Positions 24,422 to 33,960 are shown, numbered from the stretch's first letter. The stretch: DNA of 56,556 nt from SIG607 sp045537575 (GCA_045537575.1 JAZSPU010000041.1:1-56556); one strand, 5' to 3'. A program made the numbers and translations. Notes: generated by a model not told the origin, from the letters alone.

Positions 24422-27400
24422 ATGAAAAAACTATTAAGCATCGTGCTTTCTGTATGTTTGCTTCTTTCCCTCGTTATCGTTCCCGTAAGCGTTAACGCAG
24501 TAGAAGCTACAACTGAAGACACATCCACCTTAGGCGAATATTATAAGTTCACCTTCGGTGAAGACGGCGACCGTTTTGACTATGCGGTTTCCACTCAAAA
24601 GGCTGATGACACTACCGGTCAGGCTACCTATAAGGATAATACCTTCTATCCTTTATGGGTTCAAAGCAATTCTGCTAATGCTTGGCCCGAATACAAAACC
24701 ATTACCACCTCTGACGGTAAAGAGATTGACGTTTTGGAAATCAAAAACACTGCCAACGTTCGTCTTACCCCTCTTACTAAGGACGGTAAGCCCTTTGAGC
24801 TTATTCCCGGCGTTAAATATTATGTAACTGCTAAAATGTATAACCCTGCATCTAACTGCTGGGGACAGTTTGCCGTTTCTGCAGGTACCTCTAATAACAA
24901 GGATTTAACCAAGGTTATTGGTAATAGCTACAAGTATGACGGTACTTTTAAGACTGCTGATGCATCTAACGAGATGGCAGGCGCACTTGCTTGGAATGGC
25001 GGCGGTATCGTAGGCGGTAGCTCTTATGTCGTATATTTAAAGGACGGTTCCTATTCTTCCGAATCCAAACAAATTGCTCTTAGCTCCATTAACAAACAGT
25101 ATAATGAAGAGGGTGCCTCTACATCCAGATACGTTAATGCATATCTGGCAGACACCAGAACTGTTTTCATTGATGAAAAATATTCTAACGGCTACGATGC
25201 CGAAAAACAGTCTTATTCCACTAAGTTTGCTGTTGATGGTCAGGAAGATGCTTACTTATACGGTAACAACTATCTTACCCTTTCTTTTGGCGGCGGTAAC
25301 GTAATGGAGTATAAGGATAGTGCATCCTATCCTCTTTTCACTAACGCTACCAAGGAAGAGCTTGATGAGTTAGGCACTATTCCTTCCTGCTGGCAGATTG
25401 AATCTATTGAAATTGTAAGCGAAACCTTCAAATCCAGCCTTAGCTATAGCGTAAACGGCGAAATAGTTAAGGTAGTTGACTCTGAAGTTGGAACTGCTCT
25501 TGAAATATTTATTCCCGAAGCTCCCGAGGGCAAGTATTTTGCAGGTTGGTTTACCGACGAAGCTTGCACTAAAGCATATGCTGCTGAAACTCTTGAGTTC
25601 GGCAAAAACACCGTATATGCAAAATTCAGCGATTACGGTAGTTCTTTAAGACTTGATTTTAATGCCGGAGATTATACTGCATCTTCCACTGCTTTTTACT
25701 ATACCCCTGCAGGTTATAAGTGGCCCTTAACCGGTTATAGCTTTAAGGATTCTTATGTGAGCGATCAGCAGAAAACTGAAGTTATCGATAACCTTGAGAG
25801 AGAAGGTCTTTCTACCGATTTCCCCGAAGGTGCAGTTGCTTTCTATAGTGACAGAACCTGGGGACAGCCCGGCGGTGTTGTTTTCGCTAATCCCGATGGC
25901 ACCCTCTTTGTCCCCGAAGCCGGTGAAAGCTATAGAATTACCTATAGATACCGCACTCCCCTTCACAATGGCACTAATATGGCTATTAACGTAATCTACG
26001 GTCTTGTTAATTCTATGGCAGGTTTGACTTCTACCGCAGATAAAGGCTATTCTAAGTCAATACTTGCTTGGAACACTATTGAGGAAGCAAATGCCGAATG
26101 GACTGAAGTAACTAAAACTGTTACTATCCCTGCTGCAGGCGATGACCACATTCCTGCACTTGGCTTAGATATCACCGGTGTTAAGAAGATTGCTGTTGAA
26201 GGCGGTTTCGACTACACTATGGTTGAGCTTGACTACGTTCAGGTAGAAAAGGTTATTACTACTACCGTAACCTTTGTAGCCCTTGACGGTACTACCTCTA
26301 CCGCTAAAGTTGAAGTTGGCGCAGAAATTAAATATCCCGCACTCGCTGCTTCCAGAGACGCTGACGTTAGATGGTCTCTCAGTGCTGACGAGTACGTTGA
26401 AGTTCCCGCAACCGCAACCGAACCCATTAATATTTATGCTTTTGCTTCTGACGTAATTGGCTTTGAAAACTACTACAAGGCAGATTATGCTAAGTATAGC
26501 CTTAACTTAACTGTAACTGATGAAGTTGTATTTGACGGCGACAAGGCAATGAAGTATCATAACGTTGGTTATCAGTATCAGTCTGCTGAGCCTGCTGACT
26601 GGGCAGAAAACTGGACCAAGTATTATGAGTTTGATGCAGAAGGCAACATAGTTGCTCTTGGCGGCGAAGAAGCACCTGTATGGGCAGCCGGTACCTATAT
26701 GACAAAGAGAGACGGCGACGAACATTCTCTTGCTCTTTGGACCACACCTGCAGGAAAATCTTACAGAGTTTCCTTTAAGTACTACGTTCCTGCTCAGCTT
26801 GGCGTAGATGTTACTATGAGTCTTTACAATAACACCTACAATCTCTGGAACCCTGTTACTAATGGTAAGGTGAGCTATCCTGATTCCAAGTTTGTTATTG
26901 GCGCTGATACCGAAACAGGCAAATGGCTCGACGGTAAAATTATATTCACTGCTACTGCAGCTGCAGGATGCGATCTCCTTTACGCAAGAGTTTTGTCAAG
27001 TTCTTCTTATACCGATGACGTTGTTTACTTCGATAACTTTGTTTGCGAAGAAGTTGATTACGTAGGTACCGTTAAATACGTTAACGGCGCTACCGAAAAG
27101 ACCGCTTTATATGAGTCCGGCGACCAGATCGCTTATGATGCTCTTACTGCTGTAAGAGGCGCTGACGTAGTATGGTCACTTGATCCTGATAAATACGTTC
27201 CCGCACCCAAGACATTCGAAGAAGATGTTACAGTTTATGCTATTGCTTCTGATGTGATCGGCTTCGAAAATCACTATCAGGCAGATTATATTAAGAACTG
27301 CTTAAACGTACTTCCCAGTGAAGATATTGCCTTTACCGGCGATAAATCCTTGAAGTATGAAAACATTGGTTACACCTATACCAATGCAGCACCTGAAAAA

Positions 27401-28270
27401 TGGGCAACCGAATGGACCAAGTATTATGAAATCGTAGATGGCGAATTTGTTCAGCTTGCTGGTGAAGAAGCTCCCGAATGGAAAGCTAACACCTATCTTG
27501 AAAAGCGTGGTAATTCTACCGAAAGCTCCATTGCTCTTTGGAACGTTCCCGGCGGCAAAGCTTATAAGGTTTCCTTTAAGTACTTTGTTCCCGCTGAGCT
27601 TGGCGTAACAGTTACTATGTCTCCTTACACCAACTCTTATAACATCTGGCACAGCGCAGCACTTGGTAAGGTTGAATATAACGATTCTGCTTTCGTTATC
27701 GATACCGATACCGTAGCAGGCGAGTGGTTAGACGGTGAAATCTACTTTGTTTCCGGCGCTGTAAATAAAGGCTATGATATCCTTTATATCCACGTTGGCG
27801 CAAGTGAAAACTTTACCGGCGAGTTAGTTTACTTCGATGACTTTACCCTTACTGAAGTAAACTACGCTACCTTCGAAATTCCTGAAGACGCTGTACTTGA
27901 AGACGGCGGAATCCGTAACGGTAACATCGTTACTGTTTATGCAGAAGCTGGCGAAGAAATCGTTGCTCCTCTCGTAGTTGATGCAGAAGGCGTTATTATT
28001 GAAGCTTGGGCAGATGCCAACGGCAGACCTGTTTCCGAATTCGTAAACGGCGGCGCATATAAAGTTGCTCCCGAATTCATTTACGGCGACTGTGATAACG
28101 ATGGCGACGTTGATACAACCGACCTTGCAGTATTAAAGCTTAAGCTTGCAAATTTAGGCGAAGTTGGCCCCGGTGCTGACTGTAACGCAAGCGGTGCTGT
28201 TGATACAACCGACCTTGCAGTTCTTAAACTCTATCTTGCAAAGTTAGGCGGTTTAGGTCCTGAAGCATAA
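24422..28270 (+). CDS. Large secreted protein with tandem modules and dockerin
   Basis: 1282 residues. ATG at 24422 (8 bases after GGAG) is preferred over 24416 (2 bases). After a signal peptide (1-26) come a beta-rich module (about 35-315), an InlB-like repeat with YFAGWFTDEACT (about 345-400), a second module (about 405-610), and a unit of about 267 residues repeated in tandem (about 620-885 and 890-1150), whose copies share GFEN-Y-ADY, WTKYYE, VSFKY-VPA-LGV-VTMS and FDDF/FDNF. Two dockerin repeats close the protein (about 1222-1282, with DNDGDVDTTDLAVLKL). No catalytic residues are recognised. Likely a cell-surface or cellulosome-type substrate-binding component, related in plan to the gene at 5481. 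Confidence 0.85.
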   Translation: MKKLLSIVLSVCLLLSLVIVPVSVNAVEATTEDTSTLGEYYKFTFGEDGDRFDYAVSTQKADDTTGQATYKDNTFYPLWVQSNSANAWPEYKTITTSDGKEIDVLEIKNTANVRLTPLTKDGKPFELIPGVKYYVTAKMYNPASNCWGQFAVSAGTSNNKDLTKVIGNSYKYDGTFKTADASNEMAGALAWNGGGIVGGSSYVVYLKDGSYSSESKQIALSSINKQYNEEGASTSRYVNAYLADTRTVFIDEKYSNGYDAEKQSYSTKFAVDGQEDAYLYGNNYLTLSFGGGNVMEYKDSASYPLFTNATKEELDELGTIPSCWQIESIEIVSETFKSSLSYSVNGEIVKVVDSEVGTALEIFIPEAPEGKYFAGWFTDEACTKAYAAETLEFGKNTVYAKFSDYGSSLRLDFNAGDYTASSTAFYYTPAGYKWPLTGYSFKDSYVSDQQKTEVIDNLEREGLSTDFPEGAVAFYSDRTWGQPGGVVFANPDGTLFVPEAGESYRITYRYRTPLHNGTNMAINVIYGLVNSMAGLTSTADKGYSKSILAWNTIEEANAEWTEVTKTVTIPAAGDDHIPALGLDITGVKKIAVEGGFDYTMVELDYVQVEKVITTTVTFVALDGTTSTAKVEVGAEIKYPALAASRDADVRWSLSADEYVEVPATATEPINIYAFASDVIGFENYYKADYAKYSLNLTVTDEVVFDGDKAMKYHNVGYQYQSAEPADWAENWTKYYEFDAEGNIVALGGEEAPVWAAGTYMTKRDGDEHSLALWTTPAGKSYRVSFKYYVPAQLGVDVTMSLYNNTYNLWNPVTNGKVSYPDSKFVIGADTETGKWLDGKIIFTATAAAGCDLLYARVLSSSSYTDDVVYFDNFVCEEVDYVGTVKYVNGATEKTALYESGDQIAYDALTAVRGADVVWSLDPDKYVPAPKTFEEDVTVYAIASDVIGFENHYQADYIKNCLNVLPSEDIAFTGDKSLKYENIGYTYTNAAPEKWATEWTKYYEIVDGEFVQLAGEEAPEWKANTYLEKRGNSTESSIALWNVPGGKAYKVSFKYFVPAELGVTVTMSPYTNSYNIWHSAALGKVEYNDSAFVIDTDTVAGEWLDGEIYFVSGAVNKGYDILYIHVGASENFTGELVYFDDFTLTEVNYATFEIPEDAVLEDGGIRNGNIVTVYAEAGEEIVAPLVVDAEGVIIEAWADANGRPVSEFVNGGAYKVAPEFIYGDCDNDGDVDTTDLAVLKLKLANLGEVGPGADCNASGAVDTTDLAVLKLYLAKLGGLGPEA

Positions 28271-28281
28271 TTAAAATTTTT

Positions 28282-28316
28282 AATACACCTTGGCAAACGC
28301 CAAGGTGTATTTTTTA
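28282..28316 (+). terminator. Terminator of the second dockerin gene
   Basis: 13-bp stem AATACACCTTGGC/GCCAAGGTGTATT, loop AAAC, then TTTTA. Confidence 0.9.
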
Positions 28317-28352
28317 TGCTTTTTTTACATTTAATTTTGTCTTTTAATTTTC

Positions 28353-28381
28353 TTGCGTTAATGTTAAAATTATGTTAAAAT
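28353..28381 (+). promoter_or_regulatory. Promoter of lepA
   Basis: TTGCGT (28353-28358), 17-bp spacer, TAAAAT (28376-28381). Its expected start of transcription (about 28388) lies past the upstream in-frame ATG at 28372, which supports the TTG start of lepA. Confidence 0.65.
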
Positions 28382-28413
28382 GTAAAGGAATATACAATGT
28401 TAGGAGAATTGCT

Positions 28414-30219
28414 TTGTCCTTTCCTTTAGAACAAATCAGAAACTTTTGCATAGTGGCGCATATTGACCACGGAAAATCTACCCTTGCTGACCGACTTTTA
28501 GAGCTTACCAGCTCGGTTGCTCAGCGAGATATGGAAGAACAGATTTTGGACAGTATGGACCTTGAAAGAGAACGCGGAATTACCATAAAAGCCCATGCTG
28601 TTACTCTTTACCATACTGCAAAAGATGGCAAACAATATGAGCTTAATCTTATTGACACTCCCGGTCACGTTGACTTTAATTATGAGGTGTCTCGTTCCCT
28701 TGCTGCTTGTGAAGGCGCAATACTTGTGGTGGATGCTTCTCAGGGTATTGAAGCGCAAACCCTTGCTAATACCTATCTTGCAGTTGACCACGGACTTGAA
28801 ATTATGCCCGTTGTAAATAAAATTGATTTGCCGTCTGCTGAACCCGAAAGAATTATAAATGAAATTGAAGACGTTATAGGTATTCCCGCGCAGGATGCCC
28901 CTAAAATTTCTGCTAAAACTGGCATTAACGTTGAAGAGGTTTTAGAGCGTATCGTTACCGATATTCCTGCTCCCGTGGGGGATAGAACTGCTCCCTTAAA
29001 GGCGCTTATTTTCGACTCATACTATGATGCATACAAGGGCGTTATAGTTTATTTCAGAGTAGTATCGGGCAAAATTAAAGCAGGCGATAAAATAAGAATG
29101 ATGGCAACAGGCGCCGAATTTGACGTGGTTGAAGTAGGCAGAAAGCAGGCAACCTGTCTTATGCCCTGCGACTGTCTTGAGGCAGGCGAGGTTGGATATC
29201 TTGCCGCTTCCATTAAAACCGTTAAGGATGCCTGTGTGGGTGATACCGTTACTTTGGTTGAAAATCCCGCAAGTGAAGCTCTGGAAGGCTACAGAAAGGT
29301 TAATCCCGTTGTTTTCTGCGGTATATATCCTGCTGACGGAGCCCGTTACGGCGATTTGAGAGATGCCCTTGAAAAGCTACAGCTTAATGACGCATCCCTT
29401 CTTTACGAGCCCGAAACAAGTAAGGCTTTAGGCTTTGGTTTTCGTTGCGGCTTTTTAGGACTTCTTCATATGGAGATTATTGAAGAAAGACTTGAAAGGG
29501 AATATAATCTTGACATTATTACCACAGCCCCCAGCGTTGTTTACCGCTTTACTTTAAATGACGGTAACACCGTTGACGTTGATAATCCTACCAACTATCC
29601 CGATCCTGCAAGTATAGTGGAGGCTATGGAGCCTGTAGCAGACGTGCATATTTACAGCCCTAATGACTATGTTGGCGCAATTATGCAGCTTTGCGAAGAG
29701 CGTCGCGGTGTTTACACCGATATGAAGTATATGGGCGACAGAGTAGATATTCACTACATTATGCCTGTAGGCGAAATAGTTTACGACTTCTTTGATGCTC
29801 TTAAGTCCCGTACCAAAGGATATGCTTCCTATGATTATGAGACAAAAGGCTATGAAAAGAGCCGTCTTATAAAGCTTGACGTTATGTTAGCAGGCGACGT
29901 AGTCGATGCGCTTTCCTTTATCGTTCACGTGGACAATGCCAATGCAAGAGCAAGGCGAATTGCAGAAAAGCTTAAGGAGTATATTCCGAGACAGCTTTTT
30001 GAAGTACCCGTTCAGGTAGCCGTAGGCGGTAAGGTTATTGCCAGAGAAACCGTTAAGGCTATGCGTAAGGACGTACTTGCAAAATGCTACGGCGGTGATA
30101 TTACCCGTAAAAAGAAGCTTCTTGAAAAACAGAAGGAAGGTAAAAAGAAGATGCGTCAGTTAGGTAAGGTAGAGGTACCGCCCGATGCATTTATGGCTGT
30201 ATTAAAGCTGGACGAATAG
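28414..30219 (+). CDS. lepA: Elongation factor 4 (LepA)
   Basis: 601 residues from a TTG at 28414, 6 bases after AGGAGA. GTPase motifs AHIDHGKSTLADR, DTPGHVDFNYEV and NKIDLP; EF-G-like domains II, III and V; and the LepA-specific C-terminal domain ending GKKKMRQLGKVEVPPDAFMA. It acts on elongating or initiating ribosomes. The TTG start gives the standard family length and N-terminus (PLEQIRNFCIVAHIDHGK). Confidence 0.95.
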   Translation: MSFPLEQIRNFCIVAHIDHGKSTLADRLLELTSSVAQRDMEEQILDSMDLERERGITIKAHAVTLYHTAKDGKQYELNLIDTPGHVDFNYEVSRSLAACEGAILVVDASQGIEAQTLANTYLAVDHGLEIMPVVNKIDLPSAEPERIINEIEDVIGIPAQDAPKISAKTGINVEEVLERIVTDIPAPVGDRTAPLKALIFDSYYDAYKGVIVYFRVVSGKIKAGDKIRMMATGAEFDVVEVGRKQATCLMPCDCLEAGEVGYLAASIKTVKDACVGDTVTLVENPASEALEGYRKVNPVVFCGIYPADGARYGDLRDALEKLQLNDASLLYEPETSKALGFGFRCGFLGLLHMEIIEERLEREYNLDIITTAPSVVYRFTLNDGNTVDVDNPTNYPDPASIVEAMEPVADVHIYSPNDYVGAIMQLCEERRGVYTDMKYMGDRVDIHYIMPVGEIVYDFFDALKSRTKGYASYDYETKGYEKSRLIKLDVMLAGDVVDALSFIVHVDNANARARRIAEKLKEYIPRQLFEVPVQVAVGGKVIARETVKAMRKDVLAKCYGGDITRKKKLLEKQKEGKKKMRQLGKVEVPPDAFMAVLKLDE

Positions 30220-30227
30220 GTGAAACT

Positions 30228-31850
30228 ATGAATAATATCATTAAAATAAAATCAAAATATCCTGCTTCTCAAAGGCAAGAAATTCAAATGGCTATAGAGT
30301 CAGCAAAGGAAGGCGACGCGGTCTTTTTTGAAGGCGGAAAATATTTTGTTGACGGCCAGATAAAAATAGAAAATAAGAAGAATCTTATTATTTGCGGTGA
30401 AGATGCCACTATAGTAGCGCATTTTGACGCTGGTGTAGGCTTTTGGGAGTTCAGCGGTATTTTAGCCTTTAAGGGATGTAAAAATATTACCCTTAAAAAG
30501 CTTATCTTTGATACCGATAATCCCGTTAACTGTGCAGGAAGCGTAATAGCTACCGACCTTGAAAACAATACAGTTGACGTTATGCTTTATGACGGCTGTA
30601 CCCTTGACGGCAGTCAGACGATTTTTGCCTCTTGTTCTCTTGATGAGGATGGCTCTCCCGACTATCTTTTTGCCGACTATACAAAGCGAAGCTATACCTG
30701 TCTTGAAAATAATATCGTAAAAATACAGTATGCAGAAAATCTTAAGCCTCAAATTGAAAGACTTCCCATAGGCGCTGATTTTGTTATCCGCCACGGACTT
30801 GGCAATTTCACAGTTTTAGACCGTTCATCCATTACCTTTACCGATTGTGACGATACGGTTATGGAGGACATTACAGTTTATAACTCTGCCGGATATATGG
30901 TGGTTGTTTTCCCGAGATGTAATAATTTTACTATGCGCCGCTATAGAGTGGTTGTTCCTCAGGGCAGCCATCGTTTCTGGGCTTCGAATATCGACGGAAT
31001 ACATCTTTTGGGACTTACGGGCGAATGTATTGTTGAAGACTGTTATTTTGACGGACTTGGCGATGACGCCCTTAATATTCACTCTACCTCAGGCTTTGTT
31101 GATGAAGCCGAACAGGGCAGAATTAAGGTTAGTAACCACCGATTTAACATTCCTCTTGAAAGAAATTGGTGCCGAAAAGGCGATAAAATTTCAGTTTACG
31201 GCTCAGATTTCCTTAGAAAAGGAAAAATCACCGTAAAGGATTTTGACGGCGAATACGTGTATTTTGACGATATTGACGGCATAGTAGAAGTAGGCGACGT
31301 TGTGGGAAATGATGGGTATCTTGCAAAAACCACCGTTACGGGCACAACTGTACGTAATACCAGAGCCAGAGCGCTTTTATTCCAGACCAATAACGTGACT
31401 GTAAGGGATTGTTATTTCTTTGGTATGAGCGCGGCGGCAATACTTCTTTCTCCTGATATAAGGGTATGGCACGAGGTAGGCCCCTGCGAAAACGTGCTTA
31501 TTGAAAACTGCATTTTTGATAAGTGCGCTATGTCCAAAAATGAGTCTTATCACAGCGTGCAGGCGGCTGTTATGGTAAGAAGCAGCCACGATGCTTCGGG
31601 AATTGATTACCCTGCAGGCGTACACAAAAATATTGTTATCAGAAATAATAAATTTATTGATATTCCCGCTTCTGCAGTGTGCGTATGCGGTACCGACGGG
31701 GTAACCGTTACCGATAATCAGTTCTTAAATTGCAGCGGCGAAGGCGGTTTAAACGGTATGAAAAAGTACGACGTCTTTATTAAAAACTGCGAAAATATCA
31801 AGGTGGAAAATAACCAAACCGAAAACGAAAACCTTTTACACGTAGAATAA
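30228..31850 (+). CDS. Right-handed parallel beta-helix protein, GH110-like
   Basis: 540 residues, no signal peptide. Repeated beta-helix coils with N-stacks (NITLKKLIFDTDN, VTVRDCYFFGM, NVLIENCIFDKC, IVIRNNKFID, VTVTDNQFLN) around the core DGIHLLGLTGECIVEDCYF and GLGDDALNIHS. The latter D-G-I-H plus GDDALN pattern is the one seen in GH110 alpha-1,3-galactosidases and related polysaccharide-acting helices. It may cleave galactose-capped oligosaccharides inside the cell. RBS AGGTGA; 8 bases after lepA, so probably read through from it. Confidence 0.75.
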   Translation: MNNIIKIKSKYPASQRQEIQMAIESAKEGDAVFFEGGKYFVDGQIKIENKKNLIICGEDATIVAHFDAGVGFWEFSGILAFKGCKNITLKKLIFDTDNPVNCAGSVIATDLENNTVDVMLYDGCTLDGSQTIFASCSLDEDGSPDYLFADYTKRSYTCLENNIVKIQYAENLKPQIERLPIGADFVIRHGLGNFTVLDRSSITFTDCDDTVMEDITVYNSAGYMVVVFPRCNNFTMRRYRVVVPQGSHRFWASNIDGIHLLGLTGECIVEDCYFDGLGDDALNIHSTSGFVDEAEQGRIKVSNHRFNIPLERNWCRKGDKISVYGSDFLRKGKITVKDFDGEYVYFDDIDGIVEVGDVVGNDGYLAKTTVTGTTVRNTRARALLFQTNNVTVRDCYFFGMSAAAILLSPDIRVWHEVGPCENVLIENCIFDKCAMSKNESYHSVQAAVMVRSSHDASGIDYPAGVHKNIVIRNNKFIDIPASAVCVCGTDGVTVTDNQFLNCSGEGGLNGMKKYDVFIKNCENIKVENNQTENENLLHVE

Positions 31851-31888
31851 AAAAATAGTGCAGAATTTTCTGCACTATTTTTTATTTT
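31851..31888. terminator. Bidirectional terminator after the beta-helix gene
   Basis: Stem AAAAATAGTGCAGA/TCTGCACTATTTTT with TTTT loop; it serves this gene and the converging small gene at 31882, whose stop lies inside it. Confidence 0.85.
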
Positions 31889-32058
31889 ATTAAGGTTTCA
31901 ATTCCGTCAACAAATTCGGTAACGGCTTTTTCGATTTTATCTTTGCCACGTGCCGATTTCTTATCACTGTTCATCATAAGTTTGCCTGTTACAGCAATGC
32001 CTACGCCTACAGCAACACCCAATGCCATGCCTTCTAAAAACGTGCAAAATTTACTCAT
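31882..32058 (-). CDS. Small YtxH-like membrane protein
   Basis: 58 residues: MSKFCTFLEGMALGVAVGVG with a glycine-rich membrane helix (about 9-26), then a charged tail rich in Lys/Asp ending ETLIK. The plan resembles YtxH-type stress-associated envelope proteins. The start is fixed by AAAGGAGG 7 bases ahead. That site is inside a perfect hairpin (32067-32095), so translation may be restrained until the hairpin opens. Confidence 0.65.
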   Translation of the reverse strand: MSKFCTFLEGMALGVAVGVGIAVTGKLMMNSDKKSARGKDKIEKAVTEFVDGIETLIK

Positions 32059-32066
32059 AAATAAAC

Positions 32067-32095
32067 CTCCTTTGGTATTATCTTTTCCAAAGGAG
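32067..32095. promoter_or_regulatory. Hairpin covering the ribosome site of the small gene
   Basis: Perfect 9-bp stem CTCCTTTGG/CCAAAGGAG with an 11-base loop, followed on the plus strand by A and seven T. On the minus strand it covers the AAGGAG of the gene at 32058; on the plus strand it looks like a terminator. Confidence 0.6.
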
Positions 32096-32101
32096 ATTTT
32101 T

Positions 32102-32608
32102 TTATGCTTTGATTATCATTTCGGCAGTTTTTTTGTATTTAATTTTAAAAATATTAAGCAGTATTCCGGCAATTAATCCCATTATACAGCCGCAAAGCAT
32201 AAGTATAGGCAAAAGATAAATAACCCCTTTTGTGCCAAGGGTTAGCATAGCGGCAATTATCTGTCCTATATTATGCATTGTTCCGGCGGCGCTGCTTATT
32301 CCCGCGAAGGTGAAAATTTTTATAGAGGACAGCAAAAGTACCGTCAGCGTTGACAAAAATGCGCCTGAAAGAGAAAAAATAAGAGAATAAAAATTGCCGA
32401 AAAGAAGGCAGGATAGCAGTATTCTTGTCAGATTTATAAGAATTGAAGCGCCATATTTTTTTTCTTTAATTAAAAGCATTGGAATACAGTTGGCAAGACC
32501 GAGCTTTAGACCGGGGACGGAAATAAAGGAAAAACAAATGCCTTCAAGATAAGAAATACCAAGACAAATTACTGTAAGCAGCGCATAAACCGAAACCTTT
32601 TTAGCCAT
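32102..32608 (-). CDS. Gx transporter family membrane protein
   Basis: 168 residues, five to six membrane segments. It has the family pattern GLKLGLANCIPMLLI near the start and SSAAGTMHNIGQIIAA (the GT-HN-GQ core) in the middle, placing it with the proteins once called heptaprenyl diphosphate synthase component I and now Gx transporter. ATG at 32608, sharing one base with the stop of the NusG-II gene upstream, RBS TGGAGGT. The pairing with a NusG domain II gene and an ApbE gene is a common neighbourhood in Clostridia and suggests a flavinylated membrane redox system. Confidence 0.85.
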   Translation of the reverse strand: MAKKVSVYALLTVICLGISYLEGICFSFISVPGLKLGLANCIPMLLIKEKKYGASILINLTRILLSCLLFGNFYSLIFSLSGAFLSTLTVLLLSSIKIFTFAGISSAAGTMHNIGQIIAAMLTLGTKGVIYLLPILMLCGCIMGLIAGILLNIFKIKYKKTAEMIIKA

Positions 32609-32928
32609 TACTTTACCTCCAAAATTATTTTTTGGGGAAGGCATACAACTGCTTCGCCTACTTTAGAAATTTCGCCCTGATGAACACATACCTTATCGGG
32701 ACAAACAGCCTTTTCCATATAAGCTTTGCCGTCCTTTATTACGACTTTATTTTCACCCAGAAAAATAGTTTTATCTTCCTTTAAAGAAATTTGCTCAATT
32801 TCGTTGCCGTTTTGAGTAATAACAAGGGTGTTGCCCGTTTCTTTAGGTAAAAAAATAAAGGCAAACAGGAGTGAAAGGGAAATTAAAAGTAAACCAATAA
32901 ACAAAATAATATCGGCTTTTTTTATCAT
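32608..32928 (-). CDS. NusG domain II-containing membrane-anchored protein
   Basis: 106 residues: one membrane helix (7-28) then a NusG domain II-like beta barrel (IVIKDGKAYMEKAVCPDKVC, VVCLPQKIILEV) outside the membrane. Two Cys (VCPDKVC) are conserved in this small family. RBS AAGGAGTGAT. It starts the two-gene unit and is divergent from apbE, with overlapping promoter elements. Confidence 0.85.
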   Translation of the reverse strand: MIKKADIILFIGLLLISLSLLFAFIFLPKETGNTLVITQNGNEIEQISLKEDKTIFLGENKVVIKDGKAYMEKAVCPDKVCVHQGEISKVGEAVVCLPQKIILEVK

Positions 32929-32974
32929 GCTATCACTCCTTAAACTTATTTAATATTCTTTATTATACCACACC

Positions 32975-33003
32975 TTTACAAAAAAGAAAATAAATTGTAT
33001 AAT
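32975..33003 (+). promoter_or_regulatory. apbE promoter, probably giving a leaderless mRNA
   Basis: TTTACA (32975-32980), 17-bp spacer, TATAAT (32998-33003). Only six bases separate the -10 box from the ATG at 33010, so transcription would start at or next to the A of the start codon. The minus-strand -10 (ATTATA at 32962-32967) of the NusG-II gene lies just beside it. Confidence 0.65.
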
Positions 33004-33009
33004 AATCTT

Positions 33010-33960
33010 ATGAAAAAAGTAATTGTATTTTTGCTGTGCTTTTTTACGGTAATCCTTACGGGTTGCAGTAAAAAGGAAATCAGCCAGACGAGAATCCTTT
33101 GTGACACCGTGGTAACCGTTACCGCGCAGTGTGATGAAGAAATAATTAACCAAAGCTTTGAGCTTTGCGCCGACCTTGAAGGAAAGCTCAGCCGCACCGT
33201 AGAGTCAAGCGATATTTGGTTAATAAATAACAGTAATGATTTTGTCAGCGTGAGTGATGAAACACTTGCGCTTATTAACCGCGCTATAGAATACTCTGAA
33301 AAAAGCGGCGGAAGATTTGATATAACGGTTTATCCCGTCAGCAGTCTTTATGATTTTTCTTCGTCGCAGTTGCCAAAAGAAAGCGAAATTGCCGAGGCGC
33401 TAAGGAAGGTCGATTATAAAAAAATCGAAATTAAGGATAACAAGGTAAGGCTAAAGGATTCGGGACTTGATTTAGGCGGAATAGCAAAGGGCTATATTGC
33501 CGATAAAATGGTGGAGTTTTTAAAGGAAAAGGGCGTTAAAAGGGGAACTGTCAATATCGGCGGAAACCTGTATGCCTTTGGCGAAGGGGAATTTAAGATA
33601 GGCATTAAAAAGCCCTTTGAAAACGGTATAATTGCTACGGTAAAAAGCACGGAAAGTTCCTTTGTAACCTCAGGAATATACGAAAGATATATCGAAAAGG
33701 ACGGCAAAATTTATCACCATATAATTGATACAAAAACGGGCTACGGGGTGGAAAATTCTCTGGCAAGTGTTACGGTAATGGGAAAAAGCTCTGCCGACTG
33801 CGACGCGCTTTCTACCGTTTTACTTATTCTCGGTGAAGAAGAGGGACTAGCATTAATTAACGAAACCGAAGGCTATGAAGCGGTATTTGTTAAAAGAGAC
33901 GGCAGTATTTTGCTGTCAGAGGGCTTGAAATTCGAAAAAGATGTTATTATTTACAAATAA
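33010..33960 (+). CDS. apbE: FAD:protein FMN transferase (ApbE)
   Basis: 316 residues. Lipoprotein signal ending VILTGCSK (Cys18 or near), then the ApbE fold: ETGE-like FDITVYPVSSLYDF, LDLGGIAKGYIADKMVEFL (the G-GIAKGY signature), VNIGGNLYAFG, and HHIIDTKTGY with IDTKTG as Mg site, then SSADCDALSTVLLILG. It moves FMN from FAD onto a Thr of partner flavoproteins outside the membrane. No Shine-Dalgarno is present, in keeping with a leaderless message. Likely works with the neighbouring NusG-II/Gx unit. Confidence 0.92.
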   Translation: MKKVIVFLLCFFTVILTGCSKKEISQTRILCDTVVTVTAQCDEEIINQSFELCADLEGKLSRTVESSDIWLINNSNDFVSVSDETLALINRAIEYSEKSGGRFDITVYPVSSLYDFSSSQLPKESEIAEALRKVDYKKIEIKDNKVRLKDSGLDLGGIAKGYIADKMVEFLKEKGVKRGTVNIGGNLYAFGEGEFKIGIKKPFENGIIATVKSTESSFVTSGIYERYIEKDGKIYHHIIDTKTGYGVENSLASVTVMGKSSADCDALSTVLLILGEEEGLALINETEGYEAVFVKRDGSILLSEGLKFEKDVIIYK

